Shown: positions 7,320-15,487, counted from the stretch's first letter. The stretch is 22,402 nt of DNA from Lachnospiraceae bacterium (GCA_024695225.1 JAILIO010000046.1:1-22402); one strand, 5' to 3'. The notes: generated from the letters alone by a model not told the origin. Numbers and translations are program-made.

Positions 7320-8498
7320 TCAGTGGTGGAAAAGCCTGATGCCCGTAAACGCCATGGCCATGCCGTATCTGTCGCAGGCTGCTATCACATCGTCGTCCCT
7401 TATGGATCCGCCGGGCTGGGCCACATAATCCACGCCGCTTCTCCTGGCTCTCTCTATGTTGTCCCCGAAGGGGAAGAAGGCGTCGCTTCCCAGTGAGACC
7501 CCCTTCACGCTGTCAAGGTATTTCCTCTTTTCCCCGGGGGTAAATCTCTCGGGTTTCTCCGCAAAGATCCCCTGCCACCTGCCGTCCGCCAGGACATCGT
7601 CGTCAAATTCGCTCATATACACATCTGTGGCATTGTCTCTCTCCGCCCTGCCCAGGGAATCCAAAAACTTGAGACCCATGACCTGGGGGGACTGTCTGAG
7701 GAACCAGTTGTCCGCCTTTGAACCCGCAAGCCTCGTGCAGTGGATGCGGCTCTGCTGTCCGGCCCCTATGCCGATGGCCTGGCCGTCGCAGACGTAACAT
7801 ACGGAATTGCTCTGGGTGTACTTCAGGGTGATCAGGGAAATGAGAAGGTCCCTCACCGCTTCATCGGGTATGTTTTTATTTTTTGTGACCACATTTGAAA
7901 GCACCCCGGGCTCGATCTTTATCTCATTGTGCCCCTGTTCAAAGGTCACCCCGAATACCTGCTTCTTTTCGATCTCCGCAGGTCTGTAGGCGGGATCGAT
8001 CTGTATCACATTGTAAGCCCCCTTCTTCTTGGTCTTCAGTATCTCAAGGGCCTCATCCGTGTATCCGGGAGCGATGACGCCGTCTGACACCTCTCTCTTC
8101 AAAAGCAGGGCGGTCTCCTTGTCACACACATCGGAAAGGGCCGCGAAATCCCCGAAGGAGCTCATCCTGTCCGCTCCCCTGGCCCTGGCGTAGGCGTTTG
8201 AAAGGGGAGTCATGGGAGCATCCGGATCCACCCTGTATATGGCTTTCAAAGTGTCGGTAAGCGGAAGCCCGATGGCCGCCCCCGCAGGTGACACATGCTT
8301 AAACGACGCTGCGGAAGGTATCCCCGACATCTCCTTAAGTTCCGACACCAGCTGCCATGCGTTGAGGGCATCCAAAAAATTTATGTACCCGGGACGTCCG
8401 TTCACAACGGTCACCGGAAGTTCGCCTCCGTCCTCCATGTATATCCTGGACGGTTTCTGGTTGGGGTTGCAGCCGTATTTCAGCAGTATCTCACTCAA
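7320..8498 (-). CDS. Stand-alone AICAR formyltransferase (PurH C-terminal-domain type)
   Basis: Transfers a formyl group from 10-formyl-THF to AICAR to make FAICAR, the penultimate step to IMP. The 392-residue protein aligns in character with only the transformylase half of PurH. It has SFKHVSPAGAA with the catalytic K67-H68 pair, TQSNSV at 228-233 and GIGAGQQSR at 243-251, plus C-terminal DAFFPFGDNIE and YVAQPGGSIRDDDVI. There is no MGS-like IMP cyclohydrolase domain in front. The start is a TTG at 8498 with GGAGG 6 nt upstream; it overlaps the stop of the PurO-type gene by 4 nt (TTGA), so translation is probably coupled. It is a shorter relative of the usual 510-530 residue PurH, in a form known in some Clostridia; this is not a truncation, since the partner activity is next door. 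Confidence 0.92.
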   Translation of the reverse strand: MSEILLKYGCNPNQKPSRIYMEDGGELPVTVVNGRPGYINFLDALNAWQLVSELKEMSGIPSAASFKHVSPAGAAIGLPLTDTLKAIYRVDPDAPMTPLSNAYARARGADRMSSFGDFAALSDVCDKETALLLKREVSDGVIAPGYTDEALEILKTKKKGAYNVIQIDPAYRPAEIEKKQVFGVTFEQGHNEIKIEPGVLSNVVTKNKNIPDEAVRDLLISLITLKYTQSNSVCYVCDGQAIGIGAGQQSRIHCTRLAGSKADNWFLRQSPQVMGLKFLDSLGRAERDNATDVYMSEFDDDVLADGRWQGIFAEKPERFTPGEKRKYLDSVKGVSLGSDAFFPFGDNIERARRSGVDYVAQPGGSIRDDDVIAACDRYGMAMAFTGIRLFHH

Positions 8499-9220
8499 AT
8501 CGTGCCTCCGTTCTTATTTACAATGCGGGTGTCGTATACCTGACTCTTCAGATCTATGAACCTGGTAAATAAAGACACCCTGTTCTCAGTGTTCAGGGAT
8601 GACCACACTGTCTCCGTGAAGGCATCTATAGTCGTATCCTCAATGCTGACCCTGGTGGGTTCGCCCTCGAATGACGGCAGGGGACTGCCATCACCCATAT
8701 ATGTGTGGAGAAATCTCCCCTCTCCCTTAAGGGGTTTTTCATAAACGAACGTGCTCCTGATGGTCCCGGAAGGATCCCCGTCTGCGCTCTTTATGATGGA
8801 CATGCGGTACTTCATGCCGTTCTTTTTAAGCTTCATGAGGCAGGATATCCTGGGGGTGTAGTTCGGAGCATCCGGTTCAAATTCCCTTTTCTTAAGGGAT
8901 GCGGCAAATGAAAGCCCGTTCTTGAGCCCATCATAAATTGTGTCTGTCTGGTCTCCGTTGGAAATTATGGTGTATTCCTCAAGAACTCTCACAGGGGCGT
9001 AGATGATGAGGCTGGGATCCTTCACCTTGGAAGGGTCGTAGGCTTCAGTCCTGATACCTGCGCCATCCTTGACAAAAACCCTGTTCCTGCTGTTCTCGCT
9101 CCTGCCCATGATGAAATACGCGCAGACTGCGTATTTTCCATCCGGAGAGATACCGGTTATCATGCCCCGGCCGGGATAGGTGGTCCTTGAAAGTTCTTCC
9201 TTGAGATCAATTGGGAGCAT
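8495..9220 (-). CDS. IMP cyclohydrolase, PurO/archaeal type
   Basis: Predicted to close the ring of FAICAR to give IMP. The 241-residue protein begins YPGRGMITGISPDGKYAVCA and carries GRSENSRNRVF at about residues 39-49, matching the G-R-S-x-x-S-R-N-R-type signature of the PurO family (archaeal IMP cyclohydrolase, Ntn-hydrolase-like fold). YTPRISC in mid-protein is consistent with the family. It is unrelated to the cyclohydrolase domain of PurH. The ATG at 9220 shares its A with the TAA stop of the upstream GGDEF-EAL gene (TAATG), with no strong Shine-Dalgarno nearby (AAGGCGG 10 or more nt away), so it is probably read by coupling. Its stop overlaps the next gene. Confidence comes from the motif together with adjacency to a formyltransferase that lacks its own cyclohydrolase. 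Confidence 0.85.
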   Translation of the reverse strand: MLPIDLKEELSRTTYPGRGMITGISPDGKYAVCAYFIMGRSENSRNRVFVKDGAGIRTEAYDPSKVKDPSLIIYAPVRVLEEYTIISNGDQTDTIYDGLKNGLSFAASLKKREFEPDAPNYTPRISCLMKLKKNGMKYRMSIIKSADGDPSGTIRSTFVYEKPLKGEGRFLHTYMGDGSPLPSFEGEPTRVSIEDTTIDAFTETVWSSLNTENRVSLFTRFIDLKSQVYDTRIVNKNGGTI

Positions 9221-12060
9221 TAGCTTTCACCGCCTTTCTTTAAGTCTTTATCCTTGCTGTGTCTTTTCCTCCGCCCTCCGGCCTTGGCCGTGGGGGCTTG
9301 TTTTCCTTTTACCACGACCCTCTCGTCATCCTCCTCTAAGAGGATGCTGCCCACCATGGAAAGCTCGTCCTCAGAGACATTGTGGATGTCCATGATCTGA
9401 GCCGGGTCAAAGCCCTCCTCCTTCTGCTGTTTCTCATAAGGGTTTTCGGAGAGCACATATTTCTTTTCAAAATCTTCTGCGGGCATGGGTCTGTCAAAAT
9501 AGAAACCCTGGACCATCCTGACGTTCATGTCCTTCAGTACTTCTATCTGTCCTCTGGTCTCTATGCCCTCGACGCAGATACGCTTGTCCAGGTTCTCTGC
9601 AAGTTCTGCCACCATCCTGATAAAGGACTGCGAATAGGTGTCCCAGGCCAGATCCTTCACAAAGGACTGGTCCACCTTTATGACATTCAACGGGATCTCC
9701 CTTATATGGTTAAGGGATGAATACCCGGTTCCGAAGTCGTCCAGGGCGATCCTGGCGCCTGTCTCCTTTATCTCTCCCAGGATCTCCTTCATCCTCTCCA
9801 GATCGTTGATGGCCAGGCTCTCCGTAACCTCCAGGGTGAGGTTCATGGGATTGACCCCTGTCTTTTCTATGGTGTTCTTTATGCGGTCCACTATGTCGTC
9901 CTGCAGGAGCTGCACCACGGACAGGTTCACATTTACCTTGTAGTCGGGGCAGCCGTTCTCATTCCATCTGCGGCAGGCTTCGCAGGCCTGTTCCAGCACA
10001 TACTGTCCTATGGGGTTGATAAGCCCCAGATACTCCGCCAGAGGAATGAAATCCGCGGGGGAGATGAAGCCCAGTTCCGTGCTGTTCCACCTTATGAGGG
10101 CCTCCGCGCCGGTGCACTTGTATCCGGGCACCTTTATATCGGTTATGGGCTGGAAATAAACCTTGAATTCGGAGATGTCATGGATGGTTGCTTCCCTCAT
10201 GTACTTCTCCATCGACAGCCTCTCGGACTGGCCGCCTTCCACGTTGTTTCCGGAATACCAGGCCAGATTGTTCTTGCCGTTCCGCTTTGCGTCGTACATG
10301 ACCACGTCGGCGCACCTGATGACTTCCTGCACCTCTGTTCCGAACTCGGGGAACCTGACGATACCCATACTCATTGTGCAGTAGTAGTCAGCGCCCTTCA
10401 GGAACCAGGGTCTCCTGAACACTTCCCTTATCTCTTCGATGATATCGTCCGCATTGGAAAATTCAGCGGGAGGCACTATGACCACAAACTCATCCCCGCC
10501 CATGCGGTAGCAGGTGTCCTTTATGCCGCTGATCTTCTTGAGGGAGTGGGCGATGGACTGGAGAAGCGCGTCGCCGTACTGATGCCCCAGGCCGTCATTT
10601 ATATGTTTGAAATCATCCAGGTCAAAGTACAGCAGTAGACCGCTTTCCCCGTTGGCCCTGGCGTAGTCGATAAACCTGGCCAGATCCCTCTCACAGCACA
10701 TGCGGTTGTACATGCCGGTGAGGAAGTCGGTGTAAGCCTGCTGCTCTATGCGGTTCTGGTACTCTTTCTTCTCGGTTATCTCGTGTATGGAGAGCAGCAT
10801 GACCCTCTGGCCCCCCATCCATGTCAGTTCCGTGTAGTACACTTCATACCAGTGAACGCCGTCCGCGAAGAGGAATTCAAAGGAACCGGAGCGGGAATTG
10901 TCGGGGATCCTGGACTCAAATATATCCCTCAGGGAGTCCATCTTGAGTTCCCTGGGGAATGTGCTCCTCATGGTGGAATTGGCAAAGACGATGCTGCCGT
11001 TGTCCACAGCCCTCAGATAAATGGCGCTTCCCACGTTGTCCAGGACTTCCGAAAGGGATGCAAATGACCCGGCTAGAGAGTTCTGCTCCACCCTTCGGTT
11101 CACGATGCTCTGCACTATATGGGAGGTCCCGCTTATGAACCGGCGGTCCTCCATGCTCCATCTGCGGCCCCTGGTGCGGCTCTCCATGAGCATGTACATA
11201 TGGGGTTTACCGTTCACATATATGGGTGCCACAGCCTCCGCGCATATTCCCTGGGAAATGAGGGCTTCGCTGATGCGGGGAGAAGTCTGCTCACCATCGG
11301 ACCAGAAGGACACTCTGGAGCCCGCTGCGTAGGGCAGCCTCTCCTGGTCCAGGGACCTGTCAAAATTGGACACATAGCCCTGGGCGTACCATTCCGCCAC
11401 CACATCCATGATCTCGCTGTTGTCCACATGGATCTGGCATATCTGGGCTCCCGTCAGGTTCAGGTATTCCCCGGCAACGCTCAGATACTCGTGGAATATC
11501 CGCTCTATGCTTTCCTCCGACTCAAGGAGCCTGATGATCCTCATAACCGCTTCCGATCTGCGGATCTCCCCTTCTTTTATCTTTTCCGCGTCTTCCACGG
11601 CTTTGGCCTGGTTTCTGGCTTTGCCGTCCGGCAGCGCCATGCTCTCTATGAACAGTATGGACGCTTCCCTCAAAGTGTCTAAAAGGGGAAGGAAACTGTC
11701 GGATGTGATCTTTGATCTGAATCTTTTATCCTCCGGGATCTCGTCCTGGGGATAATCTGAAAAGGCAGCGAAAACAACCCATGTGATCACGGGTCTGGTG
11801 CCTGTCAGAACAGAAACTGCAGCATACCGCACATCCGGGCGTGACGTATCCTCCACTGCCTGATCTTCCAGAGGGCTTTCGGACACCCGGCTGATAAGGG
11901 TCTTGATGCTCTCCTCGGGTATGAACTCCCCGAAGAGTTTGATGTCATCCTCATCACCGGATATACGGGTAACAGGCTCTCCATCGCTTCCGATGCAGAA
12001 TATGGCAGTCCCGCTGAGCGCGGATAGATTTTCCTGTAGAGACTGTAAACTGTCGTTCAT
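9220..12060 (-). CDS. Cytoplasmic GAF-PAS-GGDEF-EAL cyclic-di-GMP turnover protein
   Basis: A 946-residue soluble protein; no membrane segments. Residues 1-140 are an unassigned sensory region. About 178-322 resembles a GAF domain and 335-430 a PAS domain ending EITEKKEY. The GGDEF domain spans about 440-600, with intact GGDEF at 521-525 and metal/GTP-binding FDLDDFKHINDG (479-490). The EAL domain spans about 612-870, with EAL at 653-655 and E744 (EVTES), D774-D775 (DDFGTGYSSL), K795 (KVDQSF), E831 (EGIE) and Q851, so both halves look catalytically competent. The RxxD inhibitory site 5 residues before GGDEF is absent (GIKD). An acidic then very basic tail (905-946) follows. It sits 12 nt after guaB and overlaps the IMP cyclohydrolase gene by 1 nt. 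No good ribosome binding site is seen at the ATG. The net direction of activity is unknown. Confidence 0.93.
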   Translation of the reverse strand: MNDSLQSLQENLSALSGTAIFCIGSDGEPVTRISGDEDDIKLFGEFIPEESIKTLISRVSESPLEDQAVEDTSRPDVRYAAVSVLTGTRPVITWVVFAAFSDYPQDEIPEDKRFRSKITSDSFLPLLDTLREASILFIESMALPDGKARNQAKAVEDAEKIKEGEIRRSEAVMRIIRLLESEESIERIFHEYLSVAGEYLNLTGAQICQIHVDNSEIMDVVAEWYAQGYVSNFDRSLDQERLPYAAGSRVSFWSDGEQTSPRISEALISQGICAEAVAPIYVNGKPHMYMLMESRTRGRRWSMEDRRFISGTSHIVQSIVNRRVEQNSLAGSFASLSEVLDNVGSAIYLRAVDNGSIVFANSTMRSTFPRELKMDSLRDIFESRIPDNSRSGSFEFLFADGVHWYEVYYTELTWMGGQRVMLLSIHEITEKKEYQNRIEQQAYTDFLTGMYNRMCCERDLARFIDYARANGESGLLLYFDLDDFKHINDGLGHQYGDALLQSIAHSLKKISGIKDTCYRMGGDEFVVIVPPAEFSNADDIIEEIREVFRRPWFLKGADYYCTMSMGIVRFPEFGTEVQEVIRCADVVMYDAKRNGKNNLAWYSGNNVEGGQSERLSMEKYMREATIHDISEFKVYFQPITDIKVPGYKCTGAEALIRWNSTELGFISPADFIPLAEYLGLINPIGQYVLEQACEACRRWNENGCPDYKVNVNLSVVQLLQDDIVDRIKNTIEKTGVNPMNLTLEVTESLAINDLERMKEILGEIKETGARIALDDFGTGYSSLNHIREIPLNVIKVDQSFVKDLAWDTYSQSFIRMVAELAENLDKRICVEGIETRGQIEVLKDMNVRMVQGFYFDRPMPAEDFEKKYVLSENPYEKQQKEEGFDPAQIMDIHNVSEDELSMVGSILLEEDDERVVVKGKQAPTAKAGGRRKRHSKDKDLKKGGES

Positions 12061-12072
12061 CTGTCTGTTGTA

Positions 12073-13536
12073 TCAATCCTCTTCAACACTGTAGTTGGGC
12101 GCTTCCTTTGTGATCTGTATATCGTGGGGATGGCTCTCCCTGAGAGCTGCGCTGGTGATCTTCACAAACCTGCTCTCCTTCTGAAGGGTCTTTATATCAG
12201 GGGCTCCGCAGTATCCCATACCCGATCTGATGCCTCCCACCAGCTGGAACACCGTATCTTCCACCAGCCCCTTATAGGGAACCCTTCCCTCGACCCCTTC
12301 AGGCACAAGTTTCTTCGCATTCTCCTGGAAATACCTGTCCTTTGAGCCGTTTTCCATGGCGGAGATGGAACCCATCCCGCGGTAGACCTTGTATTTACGT
12401 CCCTGGAAAAGTTCCGTCGCCCCGGGGCTCTCCTCGCATCCCGCAAAGATGGAACCCATCATGCACACGCTGCCTCCGGCGGCCAGCGCCTTGGTCATAT
12501 CTCCCGAATATTTGATGCCTCCGTCGGCGATGATGGGCACTCCGTATTTGGACGCCACTTCATAGGAATCCATCACAGCGCTTATCTGCGGCACGCCGAT
12601 ACCGGCCACCACCCTGGTGGTACAGATGGATCCGGGGCCTATGCCCACCTTCACCGCATCTGCTCCCGCCTCTATCAGCGCCCTGGTTCCCTCTCCCGTG
12701 GCCACATTTCCGGCGATGACCTGGAGATCCGGGAACTTTTCCTTTATCATCCTGAGACACTTCAAAACATTTTCCGAATGGCCGTGGGCCGAGTCCAGCA
12801 CCACCACGTCCACCTTGGCTTTCACAAGTTCCCCAACCCTGTCCAGGACATTGCTGGTTATGCCGACTCCCGCTCCGCACAGAAGCCTTCCCTGCTCGTC
12901 CTTGGCAGAAAGGGGATACTTTATGGTCTTCTCTATGTCCTTTATGGTAATAAGCCCCACCAGGTTGAAGTCATCGTCCACTATGGGGAGCTTTTCCTTC
13001 CTGGCCCTGGCCAGTATGTCCTTCGCTTCCTCTATGCTGATCCCTTCCTTTGCCGTGATCAGTCCCTGTTCCCGGGATGTCATGGAAGCGGATATCTTCT
13101 TGGTATAATCCGTCTCAAACTTCAGGTCTCTGTTGGTGATGATGCCCACAAGCCTGCGGCCTTCAGTGATGGGAACGCCGGATATCTTGAATTTTGCCAT
13201 GAGGTTCTCCGCGTCCTGCAATGTGTTTTCCGGAGAGAGGGAAAATGGATCTGTGATAACCCCGTTTTCGGACCTCTTCACCTTGTCCACCTCTTCAGCC
13301 TGCTGCTCTATGGACATGTTCTTGTGGATGACGCCTATACCACCCTGTCTGGCCATTGCTATCGCCATCCTGTTCTCTGTAACGGTATCCATCCCCGCGC
13401 TCATCATGGGGATGTTGATCCTGATCTTTTTCGTGAGGTCGGTGCTCAGATCCACCTCATTGGGAATGACCTTCGAATATGCCGGCACTAACAACACATC
13501 GTCAAAAGTAATGCCTTCTCCCGCAATAACAGCCAT
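12073..13536 (-). CDS. guaB: IMP dehydrogenase
   Basis: Oxidises IMP to XMP with NAD, the committed step towards GMP/GTP. The 487-residue length is standard. The N-terminus (ITFDDVLLVPAYS) and AGMDTVTE are typical. Two CBS domains lie at about residues 92-205 (ISGVPITEGRRLVGIITNRDL and LPIVDDDFNLVGLITIKDIE). The catalytic loop GPGSICTTR has C305; phosphate-binding DGGIKYSGD and the flap Arg-Tyr at R401-Y402 (SKDRYF) are present. AAGGAGG lies 4-5 nt before the ATG. The tract of small repeats TTCGG upstream (13555-13578) is not a clear promoter. The gene follows a small membrane protein gene by 47 nt and precedes the c-di-GMP gene by 12 nt, implying co-expression. Confidence 0.97.
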   Translation of the reverse strand: MAVIAGEGITFDDVLLVPAYSKVIPNEVDLSTDLTKKIRINIPMMSAGMDTVTENRMAIAMARQGGIGVIHKNMSIEQQAEEVDKVKRSENGVITDPFSLSPENTLQDAENLMAKFKISGVPITEGRRLVGIITNRDLKFETDYTKKISASMTSREQGLITAKEGISIEEAKDILARARKEKLPIVDDDFNLVGLITIKDIEKTIKYPLSAKDEQGRLLCGAGVGITSNVLDRVGELVKAKVDVVVLDSAHGHSENVLKCLRMIKEKFPDLQVIAGNVATGEGTRALIEAGADAVKVGIGPGSICTTRVVAGIGVPQISAVMDSYEVASKYGVPIIADGGIKYSGDMTKALAAGGSVCMMGSIFAGCEESPGATELFQGRKYKVYRGMGSISAMENGSKDRYFQENAKKLVPEGVEGRVPYKGLVEDTVFQLVGGIRSGMGYCGAPDIKTLQKESRFVKITSAALRESHPHDIQITKEAPNYSVEED

Positions 13537-13583
13537 AATTCCTCCTTATTTACACCGAATCTCCGAATCCGAAGATCACGCCA

Positions 13584-14078
13584 TCAGTATTCTCTGAATT
13601 TGGACGGGGCAGCTTTCTTAAGGGCTGCCGCAAACTCACTGCCGGGACTGATCTTTATCTTTTCAGAGCCCTCGTAAATGAGTACATAGCCCTGTCCGTC
13701 TTCTCCCGGTGAGCTGAAATCAGACTCCTTAAGTCCCCTTCCTTCGTAAGCGGAGAGGGATGGTGAAGCAAAAGGGAATATCCCCTCCACCCTGTCCATC
13801 ATATAAGTCTTGACGGTCCGCCTGGAAGCCTTGTTGAAGACCACATCCACAGTGAGCTCCCCTCCCAGCAGGCTGTATTCGTACTCAACACTGCTCCTGC
13901 TGCCGAAGAACCATCCTCCGAGAAACAGGGCTGCAGAGGCCACAACCATGAAAAATGAGCGCACAGTGCAGAGAAGGCAGACCACCGCCAATATATAGCA
14001 CAGATACTGTAAAAACCTGAATAAGGGCCGTGAAACCGGGGCCGTCAGATATTCTGTATATGTTCCGTCGTCGTACAA
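13584..14078 (-). CDS. Small two-helix membrane protein, DUF6106-like
   Basis: A 164-residue protein with two predicted membrane helices at about 19-37 and 41-59 separated by a short turn. A cytoplasmic domain follows, beginning with VEYEYSLLGGELTVDVVFNKASRR, which resembles the DUF6106 family of Clostridia (recalled, not searched). Function is unknown. The start is a TTG at 14078, with GGGGAG 5 nt upstream in the 12-nt gap after the OPRT-like gene; no better start is seen before the first helix. It is placed between a PRTase-like gene and guaB. Confidence 0.7.
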   Translation of the reverse strand: MYDDGTYTEYLTAPVSRPLFRFLQYLCYILAVVCLLCTVRSFFMVVASAALFLGGWFFGSRSSVEYEYSLLGGELTVDVVFNKASRRTVKTYMMDRVEGIFPFASPSLSAYEGRGLKESDFSSPGEDGQGYVLIYEGSEKIKISPGSEFAAALKKAAPSKFREY

Positions 14079-14090
14079 TGGATCTCCCCG

Positions 14091-14729
14091 TCAGATAGAA
14101 CTGAAACCGAACCCGTTGCAAAGGGCGTCCACATGCACCTTGTCCCTGCAGAGAGGGCAGTTATCCGTGGGATAACTGTGATAATCCGGAAGATCCCTGG
14201 TGGAAAAGAGGGCGTGGATAGGAATGCCCATGACTTTGCTGGCCGCAGAGAATATGGTGGAGATGCCAACCACATTGCCTCCGAAATAATTCACTGTCTC
14301 AAGGGCCTTTGTGAGAGCGCTTCCCGTGGTTACAGTGGCGGTCAGGATGATCACGTTCTTTCCCTTCACCATGTGCTGGGTATTCTCCCTGAAGATCACC
14401 TGTCCCGAAGTGTCATACTCGGGCGCCACCACGTACATGGTCTGATGAGCATTCTTGGACAGCACTCCCGCCTTTGTGAGACGGTTTGCGAAATATGCGC
14501 CCACAACCTCCATATCGTCCAGGCACAGCACCGTGTCCACCTCGGTGGATACAAAATAAGGCTCAGACATCTCTTCCCCTGTGGCTCTGGCCTCCCTCTG
14601 CCTGGCCTTCATATTGCTCAGATCCATGAAATAATTGACATGTGAATGGGGTGTGATGAAATGCCCCGGTATATACCTGAGGACAACATCCTTGTTTCTG
14701 GAATACTCTATCTTCTTATAATCCTGCAT
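14091..14729 (-). CDS. Orotate phosphoribosyltransferase-like protein with atypical PRPP loop
   Basis: The 212-residue product has the type I PRTase layout. An N-terminal GHFITPHSHVNYFMDLS resembles the OPRT hood region (G-x-F-x-L-x-S-G-x-x-S-x-x-Y-x-D). VDTVLCLDDMEVVGAYFANRL follows, then a PRPP-loop-like VIILTATVTTGSALTKALE. In that loop the usual two acidic residues before the TTG are Thr-Ala. The C-terminus has CPLC plus a late Cys, perhaps a metal knuckle. The start ATG at 14729 is chosen because GGGAGG lies 6 nt upstream; the ATG at 14813 would add 28 unlikely residues. It is first in the purine gene train. It may be annotated as orotate PRTase elsewhere, but the loop change makes classical activity uncertain. 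Confidence 0.75.
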   Translation of the reverse strand: MQDYKKIEYSRNKDVVLRYIPGHFITPHSHVNYFMDLSNMKARQREARATGEEMSEPYFVSTEVDTVLCLDDMEVVGAYFANRLTKAGVLSKNAHQTMYVVAPEYDTSGQVIFRENTQHMVKGKNVIILTATVTTGSALTKALETVNYFGGNVVGISTIFSAASKVMGIPIHALFSTRDLPDYHSYPTDNCPLCRDKVHVDALCNGFGFSSI

Positions 14730-14867
14730 ACCACACCTCCCGTTCTTTATAACACATAAGACTTGTCCCATCAGACCTGCCTGCAGTTTTGTGAAACCGC
14801 ATGAAATGCGCAAAAGAAAGACTCACAGGCCACGGCCGGACTTTAGGACCGTTACTGTATTTTTACT

Positions 14868-14876
14868 ATATTACCA
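14868..14876 (-). promoter_or_regulatory. Weak candidate extended -10 for the OPRT-like/guaB operon
   Basis: The minus strand reads TGGTAATAT (TGn plus TAATAT, -10 at 14868-14873), giving a leader of about 130 nt before the ATG at 14729. The -35 is not convincing. The leader contains a small CGCAT/ATGCG hairpin (about 14801-14813). No purine riboswitch could be recognised by eye. Confidence 0.3.
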
Positions 14877-14884
14877 CAAAAAGA

Positions 14885-15442
14885 CTACCTTGAGAACAAG
14901 TTTGCCAGCGGTTTTACAACACTTGAAAGATCCTCTATGGAACTGTTCAGAGTCTCGATATCTATGCTGTTCAGTTTTTCCACTGCCTCAGTGAGAGACT
15001 CGGCATTTTCCGTAGCTATCTTATTCACTGAATCGGACATTGTCTTTATGGACTCTGACATCTCATCCACCTGTTCCAGGGATGAATTTGCTTTTTCCAT
15101 AAGGGGGGTCACCCCTTCAAGAGAAGTGCTGACTTCATCCAGCGTGGTATTTACCTGCACCAGGGTTTTTACCACCGGCGGCACCACCATGACTGCAGCT
15201 ATGATGAAGGTCACAACGATGATCCCGAGAAACACGGTTATGACCTTCATAAGCCGCATTTCCTTCTCAACCTTTTCAAGGAGCTTCAGCACCGTGCTCT
15301 CATCGGACATCCCTGCCCCTGTGACCTGCATGTTCTCATTCCCGGCGCCCCCGGGGGCAGGCTGTTTGGTCATCACTGCCACTTCCTGCTTCGGAGAGGT
15401 CTCCTCCTTCTCCGGTTTTTTATCTTCGGTATTATTATCCAT
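14885..15442 (-). CDS. Single-pass membrane protein with C-terminal coiled coil, unknown function
   Basis: The 185-residue protein has a charged, Pro/Gly-containing N-terminal 50 residues and an amphipathic basic helix (VLKLLEKVEKEMRLMK). One strong membrane helix lies at about residues 66-89 (VITVFLGIIVVTFIIAAVMV). A heptad-rich extracytoplasmic or cytoplasmic coiled coil, about 92-172, follows (VKTLVQVNTTLDEVSTSLEG through EKLNSIDIETLNSSIEDL). The C-terminal part resembles DUF948-like and chemoreceptor-like helical segments but lacks the chemoreceptor hairpin tip. AAGGAG lies 5 nt before the ATG. Its leader contains the 50-bp tandem repeats described below. Its relation to the downstream OPRT-like gene (155-nt gap) is unclear. 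Confidence 0.75.
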   Translation of the reverse strand: MDNNTEDKKPEKEETSPKQEVAVMTKQPAPGGAGNENMQVTGAGMSDESTVLKLLEKVEKEMRLMKVITVFLGIIVVTFIIAAVMVVPPVVKTLVQVNTTLDEVSTSLEGVTPLMEKANSSLEQVDEMSESIKTMSDSVNKIATENAESLTEAVEKLNSIDIETLNSSIEDLSSVVKPLANLFSR

Positions 15443-15487
15443 ATGTTCTCCTTTTTCTCTGCCGCCTGCTGAGGGCGGATAGTGCAG

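Noticed and set aside
12778..13491. Plus-strand open frame of 237 codons opposite guaB
   Set aside because: Mirror of a highly conserved gene; His/Leu-rich shadow translation.
14730..14813. 28-residue N-terminal extension of the OPRT-like protein
   Set aside because: A GGGAGG site sits directly before the ATG at 14729 and the extension is Cys/Gly-rich without homology character.
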